Below are positions 22,760 through 34,266 of a stretch of 64,000 nucleotides of DNA, piece after piece. Position 1 is the stretch's first letter; the number at the start of each line of letters is the position of its first letter. Below the pieces are notes generated by a model. That model was not told the DNA's origin, ran no database searches, and saw only the letters and a program-made list of their open reading frames with translations. Both the position numbers and the translations under genes were made by a program. Source of the stretch: Paramecium tetraurelia (lineage: Eukaryota > Ciliophora > Oligohymenophorea > Peniculida > Parameciidae); the NCBI RefSeq assembly GCF_000165425.1, contig NW_001799637.1, positions 186,001 through 250,000 on the forward strand. Direction: 5' to 3'.

Positions 22760-23052
22760 TAATCTTACTATTTTAGATAAATAGAGTCAGATAGTAGAAT
22801 CAAAAAATAATCATAATTATAATAAAAATTATATAAAAAAAATAACTTTATAATTTTAACTCTATTAGAATGATTCAATTATTATTTATTAAGGAAATAA
22901 TCTCAAAATTATTCTATTATGTGATTAGATATGTGCTGTAATAAAAAATATTAATTGTTCCAGAACTTATTTAATTATTTGTTTAATCTTAATTTAGATG
23001 AATAGTTAAAATTTGAGATAAAGTTTGAATTATTTGGAATATTTGAAATATT
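22760..23052. other. Intergenic region, no gene seen
   Basis: About 290 bases of very AT-rich DNA between the sensor-like gene and the minus-strand membrane protein gene, which converge here. TGA occurs in all plus frames. No further part of a response-regulator or kinase domain could be followed after 22759. Confidence 0.5.
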
Positions 23053-23355
23053 TCATATTTTTTTACATTCATCATCATTTTGAGATTCAATATTGTCATG
23101 AATACCAGCTCCAATTAGTAGTATCATTGACAAAAATAATGTAAATATTCCCATAATATATGTACCGATTACATATACAAGAGAATCTGGCGGCCAATAT
23201 ATCAAGTAAATAACACAGCAGATTGAATAGAACAAACATGAAATTCCTTTTATAATACAACGTTCACAACAACAGTCTTTTTTCTTTTTACATAAAGAAC
23301 AGACTTTAATCATCATTGGTTGATAGTCTTCAATTGAAAGTGTTTGATTAATCAT
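23053..23355 (-). CDS. Small two-helix membrane protein with Cys-rich N-terminus (paralogue A)
   Basis: 100 residues, no intron, ATG 23355 to TGA 23053-23055. The N-terminal third holds a Cys cluster (CSLCKKKKDCCCERC) that could bind metal or be lipidated. Two hydrophobic helices follow (CLFYSICCVIYLIYW and LVYVIGTYIMGIFTLFLSM), then an acidic tail. The adjacent gene 23517-23825 shares the order DYQ...VC.LC...CC..C.IKG then two helices, so these are tandem paralogues in the same orientation. Function unknown. Confidence 0.72.
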   Translation of the reverse strand: MINQTLSIEDYQPMMIKVCSLCKKKKDCCCERCIIKGISCLFYSICCVIYLIYWPPDSLVYVIGTYIMGIFTLFLSMILLIGAGIHDNIESQNDDECKKI

Positions 23356-23516
23356 AAAAAAATTATATTATTTTTAATGAATTATTATAAACTTTGATAA
23401 ATATTAACTATTAAAAGTCTCCAAACTTATCTCATAAACTAAATTTAATTAACTCTAATTGGAATGTACGTTTAGAAATTGAAGATATGGAACAAATAAT
23501 ATTTCTTAAATAATTT

Positions 23517-23825
23517 TCATTATTCTTATTATTCTTTGAATTCGATATTTAAGCCTTAGTTGTTATCCTTTCCTAATACTTTTATTGTATTCGTCCTAGC
23601 AGCTCCAATCATATATACAAGACCAGTAATTAAAAAGACTAATGCAACAAAGCTTATAACTGTTATGCTTGCCACAGTCAAATCTATAATAAATGACAGT
23701 AAAATGCATAAACCGAAGCACAACAACGATGCAAATCCTTTTATGGCACAATCTATACAACATGAATTCGAAAATTTTTCACATAATTAACAGACCTTAT
23801 AATTTATAGACTAATAGTCATTCAT
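23517..23825 (-). CDS. Small two-helix membrane protein with Cys-rich N-terminus (paralogue B)
   Basis: 102 residues, no intron, ATG 23825 to TGA 23517-23519; an ORF scan with the standard code misses it because of TAA/TAG Gln codons. It begins MNDYQSINYKVCQLCEKF, then CCIDCAIKGFASLLCFGLC and two hydrophobic helices (ILLSFIIDLTVASITVI and ALVFLITGLVYMIGAA), ending Gln-rich. The Cys pattern C-x2-C...CC-x2-C and the IKG turn match paralogue A 161 bases downstream. Probably a membrane protein of unknown role. Confidence 0.7.
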
Positions 23826-24238
23826 TTAATTTTTTTATTAATTCTATAAAAATTCTATAATTCCAAAGAGATCCTAAATTTTAATGATGTTATTTTTAGA
23901 ACATAAATTTTATATTCATATTTCACTGTGATATATTGATATACATCGCCTAGGCTAATCTTAAAGCTAATATAAACCATCAATTAATTATTTTGGCTAA
24001 TTATAAGGATGGAGATCATGAATAAGTTATTAATCATTGAAAATTATTGTGAGAAGGTCCATATTTAGAGTATATTGATTTTTAATTTAAATTTTAGTTA
24101 AAATAATTTTTTAGGAAGCTGATGAAGATTTATGTATGTTAATAGAATTATAAATTAAGATTGATATGATATATTTTGAAAAGTTTTGATGCATTTTTTC
24201 AATCTTGAGTTTAACGTTATATAATTTAAATATAAAAT
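23826..24238. other. 413-base divergent intergenic region, no gene seen
   Basis: Lies between a minus-strand and a plus-strand gene, so it should carry both promoters. It is AT-rich with many TGA and no protein-like frame that joins through plausible introns. No RNA gene or repeat was recognised. Confidence 0.5.
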
Positions 24239-25393
24239 ATGAAAATGTAAACAATTCGGACTATTGATTTTAGCAAGGCAAATAAATAGATAAAGGATCT
24301 GTCCAATAGATTTCTGTAGAGCAAAATGCTTAGGAAGAACAAAGAGAATTGCAATCCAAATACGGGGTCTTTAGAGAGTGCAGCGAAATTACTCTTAGAG
24401 GCCTTGCAAAAACCTATCTTAAGAAATCTGAGAGATTTAATTAGGATTAAGGAATCAATGGTTTGCGAGAGAAATATTTTCGATGAAGTTTGTTCGATGG
24501 GTTACAGTGAGAATTCAGATGTGGGAGAAGGGTTCAAGATTTCTTTTGCCAACCTCAGTATCAAGTAGGAGAGCATTGTTGATTGTGAGAGCATTTAACC
24601 AACCAATGCTCCGATTCTATTGTTTATGGTGTTATAAAACATCCGAAAGAAGAAGATGATTATCTCATTTCAAGAAATCAAATATTTTATTCTTTAAAGG
24701 AACTTAAAATCAGTTAATAAGAGATTGCAGTATGCAAAGAGAGAACAATTAAGAAAGATACTAATAAATAAGAGGAAACAGGAGGAGTTATTGATGTAGG
24801 TGTACTTGAAATATTGGTCTCAGCAAACATAACTTTTGATATTTTTTGATCACTTCGGATCTAAGATTGAGAAGATTTACAAAACCAAACTCAATCAGCA
24901 TTTTAATACAATGAAATGTTAAATTCAAAGGAGAGAGGGATTTATTCGATTAACAAGGTTTGTAAATATTAAATTATTTGAATATGGATAATGTTTGAAT
25001 AAAGTCTATAAGAATTTGCATTTGCAAAAATGTTTATAGAAGGTATTCAAATAGTAAATTCAATTTTCATTTTAGCAAATTCAATCTGTGAAATAAGGAT
25101 CTCCGATTATATTTGAGTTATTGTATTAATTTCAAAATAAGTTATAGAAATAAAGCATTAAAATATTATTATTACACTCATTGAGGTAGAAGAGGAGATT
25201 GAAGTCTTTTTCATATGGATTGTAGGATTTAGATAAGATTTTTAAGAAAATAAATTGTAGATGGGGATTTAACAAATTACAAAATAAACACCAACATAAA
25301 AGAATGATGTTACCAACAAAATATTTAGTAATGGCCCTCCAAAAACTATAGGATCGATAAAAGCATTGGGTTTTGCGCAAATTAAATTAATGA
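24239..25393 (+). CDS. Basic helical protein, 384 residues, unknown
   Basis: Not recognised. Single exon from ATG 24239 to TGA 25391-25393. The protein is strongly basic (Lys/Arg/Gln-rich) with repeated aromatic-hydrophobic helical segments such as QVYLKYWSQQTQLLIFF, KLFEYGQCLNKVYKNLHLQK and RRLKSFSYGLQDLDKIF. This pattern recalls centrin- or calmodulin-binding helices (IQ/SFI1-type), but no exact IQ consensus was confirmed, so it is only a suggestion. There is no signal peptide or membrane segment. The next plus-strand gene starts 19 bases after its stop. Confidence 0.65.
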
Positions 25394-25412
25394 AATATTA
25401 TAAATATATTTA

Positions 25413-27670
25413 ATGTCTAAAAAGCAAAATTCTTAGTCAACTCCAGAGATTCTACAATATAAAGTCCGACCACAAAACCATTATTAAATCGAGTAGTTGG
25501 TTTTAAATGACATGAAAAAAAAAATACTAAATGATGAGATGAATTCCATCTAATTCTATGATATTATACAGCCAGATATGGTATTCCTGATTCATATTTA
25601 GAATGAAATTGTGGCCACTAATCCAAAGGATCTAACGAAAAAGCCAATCAAATTGCATAAAAAAGTAAAACGCTCAGATTTAGAATCAAATCTCAGAAAC
25701 AAATTAATAAATGAACCTGGTGGTAAATTGTTACTCTAAGAAATGTAACTACTCTATTTATTCTAGTTATGAAATTTTGGATGAAGACGATATGACTCAA
25801 TAAGTAAAACCTGTACTTCACAAAGAAGAGTAATTCAAGGGAAATACATAGTATAAGTAAGAAAGTGATGATTTGATGGTGGCCAATTTGGACTAATGGT
25901 GGAAGTAAGTGAAAGTGAAGAAATAGTAAGAATTTGAGAAGAAGTAATTAGAGCTTGAGAAAGAAAGTATTTAGCAATTTTCTTAATGTAGAATAGGTAA
26001 TAGCCTAAATCTAAAAGGCAGTATCAATCTCATCACTGAGGAGAGGTGCTGTAGATAAAAGAACCAATACCACGATCTTGCCAGCCTTCCCCAAATTGAT
26101 GTAATCTCAATCATCTGATGATAAATCTCCAAAAACTGAAAGCTAAACTCTTTTTCAGGCTAAAATCAAAGGTTCTTTGGCCAAATTATCAAATTAAAAG
26201 AAGGCTGAATTGTTACATCAAGATATTGGTTTGGTCAAATAATTAGATAAGTATCATTAATAAGGATCGACCTTAACTTAATAAGAATTAATTAATATTG
26301 AATAGGCTAGGCAGAAGTAATCACATGAAGAGAAATAGACAGATACACTGATTTTTGATTACACTGTAGAGGGGCTCAAAAATAGTTTACATACAAGAAT
26401 CAAAATGAATTTAACCCATTTCCTAAATGCAAATGAGAGAGCTGTTTTTTATGAAAAATAGACCCAATCAATTTTACAATAGATAAATTCGAAATTAGAT
26501 AAATAAAAAAAGATTGTGGGTAAAAATGAACGTGATCTCGAAAATTTGAGGATGGAAAATCATGAGATCTACAATAGACTTAGGTCTATTGAAAATATAT
26601 AAAAACAATTAAAAGAAGAGCTGGGCAATGTTGGAAACAACAACAATAATTAAGTCTAAAAATCCAACAAATCATCAAATGTGGATTTTTATATGGCCTC
26701 AGTTGGAAAATAAAATGAAATAGACTCTTAATTAGAAACTATGAAAGATAGTTATAAGAAATACAAAATACAAATTTAACTCAATTTTAAATAAATAGAA
26801 AAATTAGAAGCTGAAAACTCTAAATTAAATAAAAATAATAAAGAATTATTAAAATCTATTTAAGGATTTCTTTAGGAATTGCTTAAAATTGGTCTCGATT
26901 GTAGAAAATAAGGATTAAGTTGGATTATTAAGGCTATTTGGGATACAAATGAAAAATTAAGGGATGAGAATTTTCCTTCTTATTTAGATTCTAAAGGAAG
27001 AGAATTCCTAATATTAAAAGCCAAAAAAATGGTTGAATTAAATGATTTATTTATTAGAGCTCATCAACTATTTGGAAGCTACCATGGAAGGTTAGAAACC
27101 TCATAAGATAATTTAAACAATTCGATATTATCCATTTTATCTAAAAATCATTTTTCGTAAATTGATTCCGAAGAAATTAAAAACAAGACATTAAGAGAAA
27201 GAAGAATGAAATCTAGTGGAGAGATCAATCTGTTACTTAAAGGATTAAATAGGGAAGAAAAGTAATGTGTCTAAGGAACTCTTACATCGATTTTTTAAAG
27301 TAAACAAACTTTAAATGACATAATTTACACTGAAGCACAAAAAAAGATTTAGAAAATGTTTAAGACTGAAACAAGCATGGCATTAGAGTAATCGTTTATA
27401 GCTGAAGATAAAGAGAGATTAATAAGAGAATATTAATAAATTTAACAAGATATTGAAGCGAAGGAGATTATGTTTAAGAAATTTGAAGATTTAGAACTGT
27501 AGAGGATTGTGAAAGAAATAGATTACAAAAAGTATTTACATAGGTAATATATATCATATAATTTGAGATTTTCTGTGGAACCCTTATAAGTATTATCTGC
27601 ATTATTTGGATACGTGAAGGCAGAAAGAGAATTGATTAAATAAGGTATGATGCATATATCTAATAATTGA
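25413..27670 (+). CDS. Long coiled-coil protein, 736 residues
   Basis: Not recognised. Introns 25745-25766 and 25997-26021; the second must be read as 25 nt (ending GCAG), since the 21-nt alternative leaves the wrong frame. The N-terminal ~200 residues are polar. Residues ~220-620 contain long heptads (for example QILQQINSKLDKQKKIV, MENHEIYNRLRSIENIQK, QIEKLEAENSKLNKNNKELL). The end is also helical (KERLIREYQQIQQDIEAKE). A flagellar/basal-body or cytoskeletal role would be usual for such ciliate proteins but is not shown. A further 27-nt intron at the very 3' end is possible. Confidence 0.72.
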
Positions 27671-27684
27671 GTTATTAAAATTGA

Positions 27685-30600
27685 TCATTTATTTATGGTT
27701 GTCTTCTTTTGACAAGGCATCATCTATATCTGTACATTTTTCTTTATAGAGATTTTTGATGCTTATTACTACTATTATTATTTCTGTAATTATTGTAAGG
27801 ATGTATTTGTAGGATCCTCTTCTTATTATGCATTTTCTACAATTTCATTTAGCTATTTGTAAATAGGAGGTTTCTGAGTTTTATTAAATCTTTTCAAAGT
27901 GGCTGTACTGCTACTTGAACTAGTTGGTTTTGCATTACCCCCAGTTGAGGGTTTGACTTCAATGTCATCTATTTTTTTTGTATTTTTTTTATAATTAGTA
28001 ATAGGATTTTATTCAACAACTCTCAGAATGCTCATAATATCTTTTTATTTTGAATCTTCAATAGTGGCTATCTCCATAAATATGGATAATGTATCACCTA
28101 ACCATCTTAAGATAAAGACTCCTCCTTTATGTTTTTTTTAGATGAGATTATCAACTTTAATTCCCTTTTTGAATTCTTGTTTAAGATTTTCTATCAACAT
28201 CTTTTCCTATTATATGTGTTTGGCCCTATCATTTTTGAGACTTGAAATTTTATTTTTTACTAAGAGTAGCCATCTATTTAAAAAGTGTTTTCCAAAATCA
28301 TGATTCAATTATTCATAAAACTAAAGGGCATTTTCAAAATTAATTTTGGCCTAGAGTAAACTTCGTTCTTAGAGTGAAATGTAACCACTAGCAGCTTCAC
28401 AACATGCCACACCTAAAGTACAACCCTTTTTAATGAACATCTCCTTGGCCTATTTAAATGCTTATTGTGATTTCTTAGGTTCCTTAAGCATATAGTACAC
28501 ACATGCTTTCGTTTTGATAATATTGGCAGTGAATAATAAATCTCCATAAAAATATTAATATGCCCAATTAATAAATTTAAGACATTCATTATATCTTCTT
28601 TGAAGTAATAAGATTTAACAATAATACAAGATTAGTTTCTGAATTTTATCTTTTTTATTTGGTTATTGAGCCGATGAAGTAGATTCTTCTTTGGCCTTGC
28701 CTGATTTGGCTCTGTCTCCCATTTTAGGAATGATTTATCTTTTAGATAAAGGTTGGTGTTGCTTCTCATCATCATCGTATTTTTACTTTTTCACATCTTA
28801 AGTAATAGGTTTAATTTGTTAATCTAGAAAAGTAACTCTCTGAGTTAAGGGATTGGGATTAGGAGAAGATTTAATAAATTTAGGATCGATTGCTTTCTGG
28901 ACTTAAGTTTAATCACTTTGAATAGCTTAAGGTATTTGAGATTATTAAAATATTTATTGGTTTTAGGATTCTTAAGGATTGCTAGAGTCATCTATTAGAT
29001 CAGGTTTAACATTGTTGGAGTTGATCTTAAAGAGTTTTGATTCAACATAATTGATGCTCATTCCATTATCCGAATAATCCTTATTAGATTATAATTCATC
29101 CTCTTCACTAATTGTAACACCAACTTTGGCAATGGAAAAAGATTTTCTTTTTGGACCATTAGTCATATAATCATCAGAGATTTAATCATATTTAAAGCTG
29201 GATATAACAGAACCAGTGAAACCAACTTTGGAACTTAGATGGGATTTTTGACTATTGTTTTCGTATTTCTTTTGCATCATTTCCAAGTTTTCTTTGGTTA
29301 AAGGGAGATTGAATGTTTCATCATCGTTTTCATCGTCTTTTTTTTCTTATTTTAAAGGTTCAATCTCAAATTAACCATTAGATATGACCTCGAATTCTCT
29401 GAAGATAGCATTCTTTATATTTTATTCAATTGCCAAGAATTCATCATTTGGTTGGTTGTTAATGTCGTGTGCTTATGTACCTATTTAATTATAATACGTA
29501 TATGACTTTTTTAGTAACAATTTAACAATATTATGATGATAAATCCTTTTCCATTTTTAGTCCAATTTACTTTCTGCAAATTTAACCGTGAAATTATATA
29601 AACAATAATGAGTTTTGGTATTTTTCTTTGCTTGCAATAACAACGAGCTCTTAATCAATTGAGTTGCCAACTTTTCCCATCCTGGACCCCAAACATCGTT
29701 TAATTCATCATTATAAATTCCACAAGGTAATAATCCTAACATACCAAAAAAGATTGCTGCCTTCTCATATCTTTCCACTAAGTTAGCCCAACTTAAATTC
29801 AATGCCACTCTCAATGATCTTCTTTCCTCTTCAGTCACTCTACTTGAAATAGGTAAGTCCATCAACTATTTATATGATAATTATTAGTATAATTCTTTTA
29901 GAGTATAATTCTCCAATAGTCCTGAAGATAAGATTATACCTTGAGGATGGCCGTCTAAAATTTGAAACAAAGCATGATTGGAGAATTTCGAGATCAATAA
30001 TTTATCATTCAAAGTATATTTATTTAGTAGATCATTGCAACCTAACAATTCTTCGACTTCCTAAATAGTAATTTCTCGAGAGGATGAATTAATGAATAAT
30101 TAAGCACTTTCTTCTTGAGGCAATCCTTCAATCTTGATTACTCTTCCTTATTAAAGAATTTCACTTCTATTTGTGATACATAAATGACATTTACAATTTG
30201 CCAAAATTAATTCAAGAAAATCCACAAATACATCCCGATCGTTAGAATGCATAATTAGATCACAATTATCAAGGATGAGAAGGAATTCCTAATTTTTAAT
30301 TGTTTAAATGATTTAAGTAACCATCAATTATTTAATTTCATAATTACTCTACAATGCTAAATTTGGCATGAAGATTTAAGCGAATCTACTAGCTACACTA
30401 TCAAAACTATCACATTAATTTAGTTAGATGTAAACAACTCCATTTTTGAAAATATTCCTTTATGCTATATAAATACTAATTTCCTTAATTAAAGCACTTT
30501 TACCGATTCCTAAAACTCCTTTGATATTAATAAGTTGATTTTAAATGATTTTATCAATGACTTCTTACATCTGTTAAGATCTTCCAGTGAAATTGGATAC

Positions 30601-31842
30601 AAGAGAAGGGAGATTATTTTAGTTCTATTGAGGAGTGAGATCCTTAAACTCCCCTTCTCTCAATAACCATGTAGAACATTGATGATGTTACTTTGTAAGC
30701 AAAAGGAATTTATTTTCCTCAGCAAAAGGGAATCTCCCTTCAACTTTGACTTAGGTTTTGGCAGCTAGAAAGGCTTAACACACGGTCTATTGTCCTTTGA
30801 TTAAGCCATGATAGAATGACCTCGCAAAGACACAGCAGGCTTCATCCATTATTTGTTCCTTTGTATGTACACAAATAACATGTTCAGCTCCTGCCTAATG
30901 GAAGACTTCGCCTATGAGTTTGGAATGACAGCTGGCTACAAATACAAAGAGGATTGGAGATTTGAGTTTTTGGAGGCACAAGAGGATTTGATTTGCTGAA
31001 ACTAATTGCGCTACTCCATGCAATTACTCAAATAAGAGGTAGGACTATTGATTTGATTCCATGTAGATTCCATGTCCTGCGTAATGCAATGCTTTTGGGT
31101 TCAGATCGAGGGCTTCTCCAAATCTATCCATTCTTGCTGGAGTTGACATAAATTTGATTTCTGCTTTGACATCTATAAATACTTCTTTGATTGAATTCAA
31201 CTCCTTGTTTATTTCCAATTTCTACAACACTTTCTTGGTGGAATTATTGGTGATTTGTAGGAGTGGTTGGGAGTACAAAAATAAAAAATCAATCTAAGTT
31301 TGTTTTGTGGGAGAGAGGGAAGATTTCAAGGGAATCAGAGACATGAGGAAAGTTCGTAAAGGGTCACTGGATGTGGTATCTGTAATGGTAGTCATGGTGT
31401 CAGAAGAACATTCTGATGTTTTCGGTTTGAGTAATTATTCAAAATCATACTCCAATGCACTTTCGAATTCTTCCTTGAGGTTTGGACTGAATTTGTCTAT
31501 CATTTAATAGGTTTTAGAGAACAACTATTTTTAAACGTTGTTGGGCTTTGTTTATGAATCGATTGTAATATTTGATACAACTTCCTGTTCAATGAATTAA
31601 TCCAAATCTGGCAATGGTTCATCGAAGAACAGGTCGTTCACAAAATCATTTGGCTTCGGTGTTATGTAATCTATGTCTTATTAGCTTTTGCTGATTTGTG
31701 GAATATCAACTTTGTTGTGTGAAATCATAGTCGTATTATTTCTTTTAGGTTCTTATTGCTATATAACAAAATTTCCAATTTTAATTTCCCCCTAATCCTT
31801 CATCAAATTTTGGAGGATTTTCATCAATGCTTCTTAGTCCAT
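27685..31842 (-). CDS. CHAT protease-like domain - STAND (NB-ARC/NACHT-like) NTPase - TPR-like protein
   Basis: A single uninterrupted frame of 1386 codons (1385 residues), no introns. Around residues 250-350 it shows a CHAT/caspase-fold signature: HYAGHG with the putative catalytic His (~257), then FVFVASCHSK with the putative catalytic Cys (~305). A STAND-type NTPase follows: FTGRSQ, Walker A GVLGIGKSAL (~438-447), Walker B FLLILDNCD (~526), and a GxP-like motif (DGHPQGIIL). A low-complexity Ser/Asp/Gln linker spans ~720-880. Residues ~890-1100 hold helical TPR-like pairs (RRYNECLKFINWAYQ, QQAFKQAKEMFIKKG, LLQAKINFENALQFYEQ). Known bacterial and fungal proteins with this order are NLR-like sensors whose protease is released by ligand binding; an analogous role here is inference. 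It shares a ~46-base divergent promoter with 31889. Confidence 0.85.
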
Positions 31843-31888
31843 TTAATAGTAAATATAAATAAAAAAAAAAAAGATTTAATTTCCATCT

Positions 31889-32943
31889 ATGGTTCGACTA
31901 GAGAAACTCGTCTAGTGAACAATTAGTCAACATACGTGCCCTCAATAGACAAAGAATAATTGGGTCTCCCAGGAAATGGTACTCAGAACCACGAACACCT
32001 GCCATGACCCTATCTGCAATGAAATTATTCACCTAAGGATGGACTGGTCTCATCTACAAGATGGTTGAGCCCTTATTTGCTAGGTATTCAACGATCGCTT
32101 CATCTCAAAGATTCCTCTACCGATGGATGAGAAACATTGGCTTGGATCGAGGATTGGCATTAGAAGATTTAGTCCTATTTTAGGATAGAGAATTAAGAAG
32201 AGATCCCCTCTTCGAACATATCCAAAGAGAAGGATTCCATCCCTACACTTGGATTCTCTTCAATAAAAGAAGAGCAAGATTCTCAAAAGTTGAAAGAGGT
32301 GTCAGAGGATCAACAGCTCCAGAATGGTTATAAGCAGAAGCAAGAGAGCGAATATTGGCTGATAGCGTTTAAAACATATACGAATGGGATAATTATGTCT
32401 ACCAAAATTACATGAGCGATATGACACCTACTGCAAGAGGAACCATCCTTTAAAAGCTATTGCCTCTTGAATGGTTCCTCTTTTTCGGTCTCCTCAGAGT
32501 CGACTCTTGGGACAGATACTTTTATAACGAAGTTATGTACAAGGGTCTTGAATACTCAAAAGAAGAATTGGCCAACATTCCAAAACCATTCAAAGCTCAA
32601 TTAAGTAAGCAATCTTCCAATCCCTTTAGCTACTGAAGAAGGCAGAAGACAATTTGAAATCAATGTCAATAGATTCATCGACCTCTATCCTGGATCAATC
32701 GTTAAAGAAGGGTAATTATTAAATTCAATAGTTTTTAGTGAAAAATTTGACTTCCAACGATTCTATGCTCTTGAAGCCATCAATAATAATAGAGACTTGA
32801 GCAAATTCGATTCTTCCTTGGTTTCTCAACTCAAATCTGAACTTACACAATAAGTTGAAAAGAAATCAGCAACCAAGGTCAAGAAAGTTAAACCATCATT
32901 CCCTAATTGGTTACATTCTGAAGGGAAAGGACTCTTAGCATGA
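31889..32943 (+). CDS. Hypothetical protein, 322 residues
   Basis: Not recognised. The body is secure: a long Arg/Trp/Tyr-rich soluble protein with motifs such as GSPRKWYSEPRTPAM, RFLYRWMRNIGLDRGLALED, RILADSVQNIYEWDNYVYQ and LPLEWFLFFGLLRVDSWDR, and a basic C-terminus. The start ATG 31889 requires a 34-nt intron (31915-31948, GTG donor) to join MVRLEKLV to the body; the other introns are 32605-32629 and 32712-32738 (27 nt, no in-frame TGA). The amphipathic basic N-terminus and composition resemble ciliate-specific mitochondrial subunits, but I cannot demonstrate this. It is divergently transcribed from the CHAT-STAND gene. Confidence 0.68.
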
Positions 32944-33014
32944 TAATAATGCATTACATTAAATATATAATATATTATTATTTAACCAATTCATTTAAGT
33001 CATTATTAAATCAT

Positions 33015-34232
33015 ATGAATCAACTGATTACCATTCACATTGGAGGAGCAGGATCTAACATTGGATCAAAACTATGGTATAATTTATCGTAACATCGTTA
33101 AGAAGATCTCTCCTCAATTTTTTAAGAAAATTCTCACTAATCCTATAAACCTCGATCTATTTTTGTGAATACCATAGACGATTAAGTCCCAAAATATGAT
33201 GAACCTCAATTCTCTCCTAATCAGTTCTTTTATACCAAAGAAGATACTGGAAATATATATACTGTGGGTCATTATTGTGTAGCAAAAGATTTAATTCCAA
33301 AAATATAGGACGAAATTAGAAGATAAGTAGAAAATTGCGATCATTTTTCTGGATTTCTATTTACTCATTCCATAAGTGGAGGCTTTGGCTCTGGATATAC
33401 TACTCTTCTTTCAAGTTTATTAAAGAATGAATACTAAAAGTCCATGAGCTTCAGTTTTTGTTTGATGCCATCTCCAAATTATAGAAACAACGTTATTGAA
33501 TCTTATAATTCCATAATGAGTTTGAATTCTATGGTTGAAGCATTTGATGGTGTAATATTATTACAAAATGAAGCTATCTATTAGATTATTGAAAACCAAT
33601 TAGATATTGAGTTTCCTTCATATAATGAAGTTAATTAGGTTATTACTCAGCCAATAATTTCTTTATTAAAATTCAATTAACAGTAGTCATTGCAAATGCT
33701 TAAATTGAATTTATGGAATAAAAATAAATTAAATATTTGGTCATGTTCCTTTGGACCACTAATCAATTATGATTAAAAGCACTTCTCTAAAAAAATCACT
33801 TCAAACTCTCTAAAAGATATTATATCTCAAAATTCATACATTTGTAATAAAAGTAAGCCAAACTATAAGTAAGCTTTTCTGTATGCAGAATAAATAAATT
33901 AGACTTTATTGTCGAAAACTTTATCTGAACTAGTAGAAAATAAATAGTACTCAATTTATTAGTAAGGATAAGAAGGATAGATAAAATAATTTAAAGAACC
34001 GTTTTAGTAGATCAATAGTTAGAAAGAGAATTTGGTCTTTATACATAAAAGCACAGGAATAGCAGAACAACTAAATTAATTACATAAGAATGCTTAAATT
34101 CTCTATTAGAAAAGGGCGTTCATGCATTGGTATGTTGGGATAGGAATAGAAGATCAAAGTATTAGATGGGAGTTTTCTTCGTTTGAAGAAATGTAAAATA
34201 ACTATGCAATTGATGTTAGTAATAATGAATGA
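33015..34232 (+). CDS. Divergent tubulin, alpha-like (kappa/iota-type)
   Basis: 405 residues, no introns. Tubulin landmarks are all present in order but altered: N-terminal IHIGGAGSNIGSKLW (canonical IHIGQAG...GN..W), the GTP-binding Gly loop SGGFGSGYTTLLSSLL (canonical GGTGSG), the region SFCLMPSPNY, and near the end KRAFMHWYVGIGIEDQ (canonical KRAF.HWY.GEGM). The M-loop and C-terminal acidic tail are poorly conserved and the protein is ~45 residues shorter than canonical tubulins. KRAF.HWYVG favours an alpha-type ancestor. Ciliates are known to encode rare divergent tubulins (eta, theta, iota, kappa) linked to basal bodies; which of these this is cannot be settled by eye. Confidence 0.85.
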
Positions 34233-34266
34233 AGATAAAGGGATATTGATATATTTATATATTAAA

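Noticed and set aside
27600-27684. Additional 3' intron extending the coiled-coil gene at 25413 into the CHAT gene
   Set aside because: Possible 27-nt intron exists but gives no domain gain, and the CHAT gene occupies the opposite strand right after; the simple TGA at 27668-27670 is kept.
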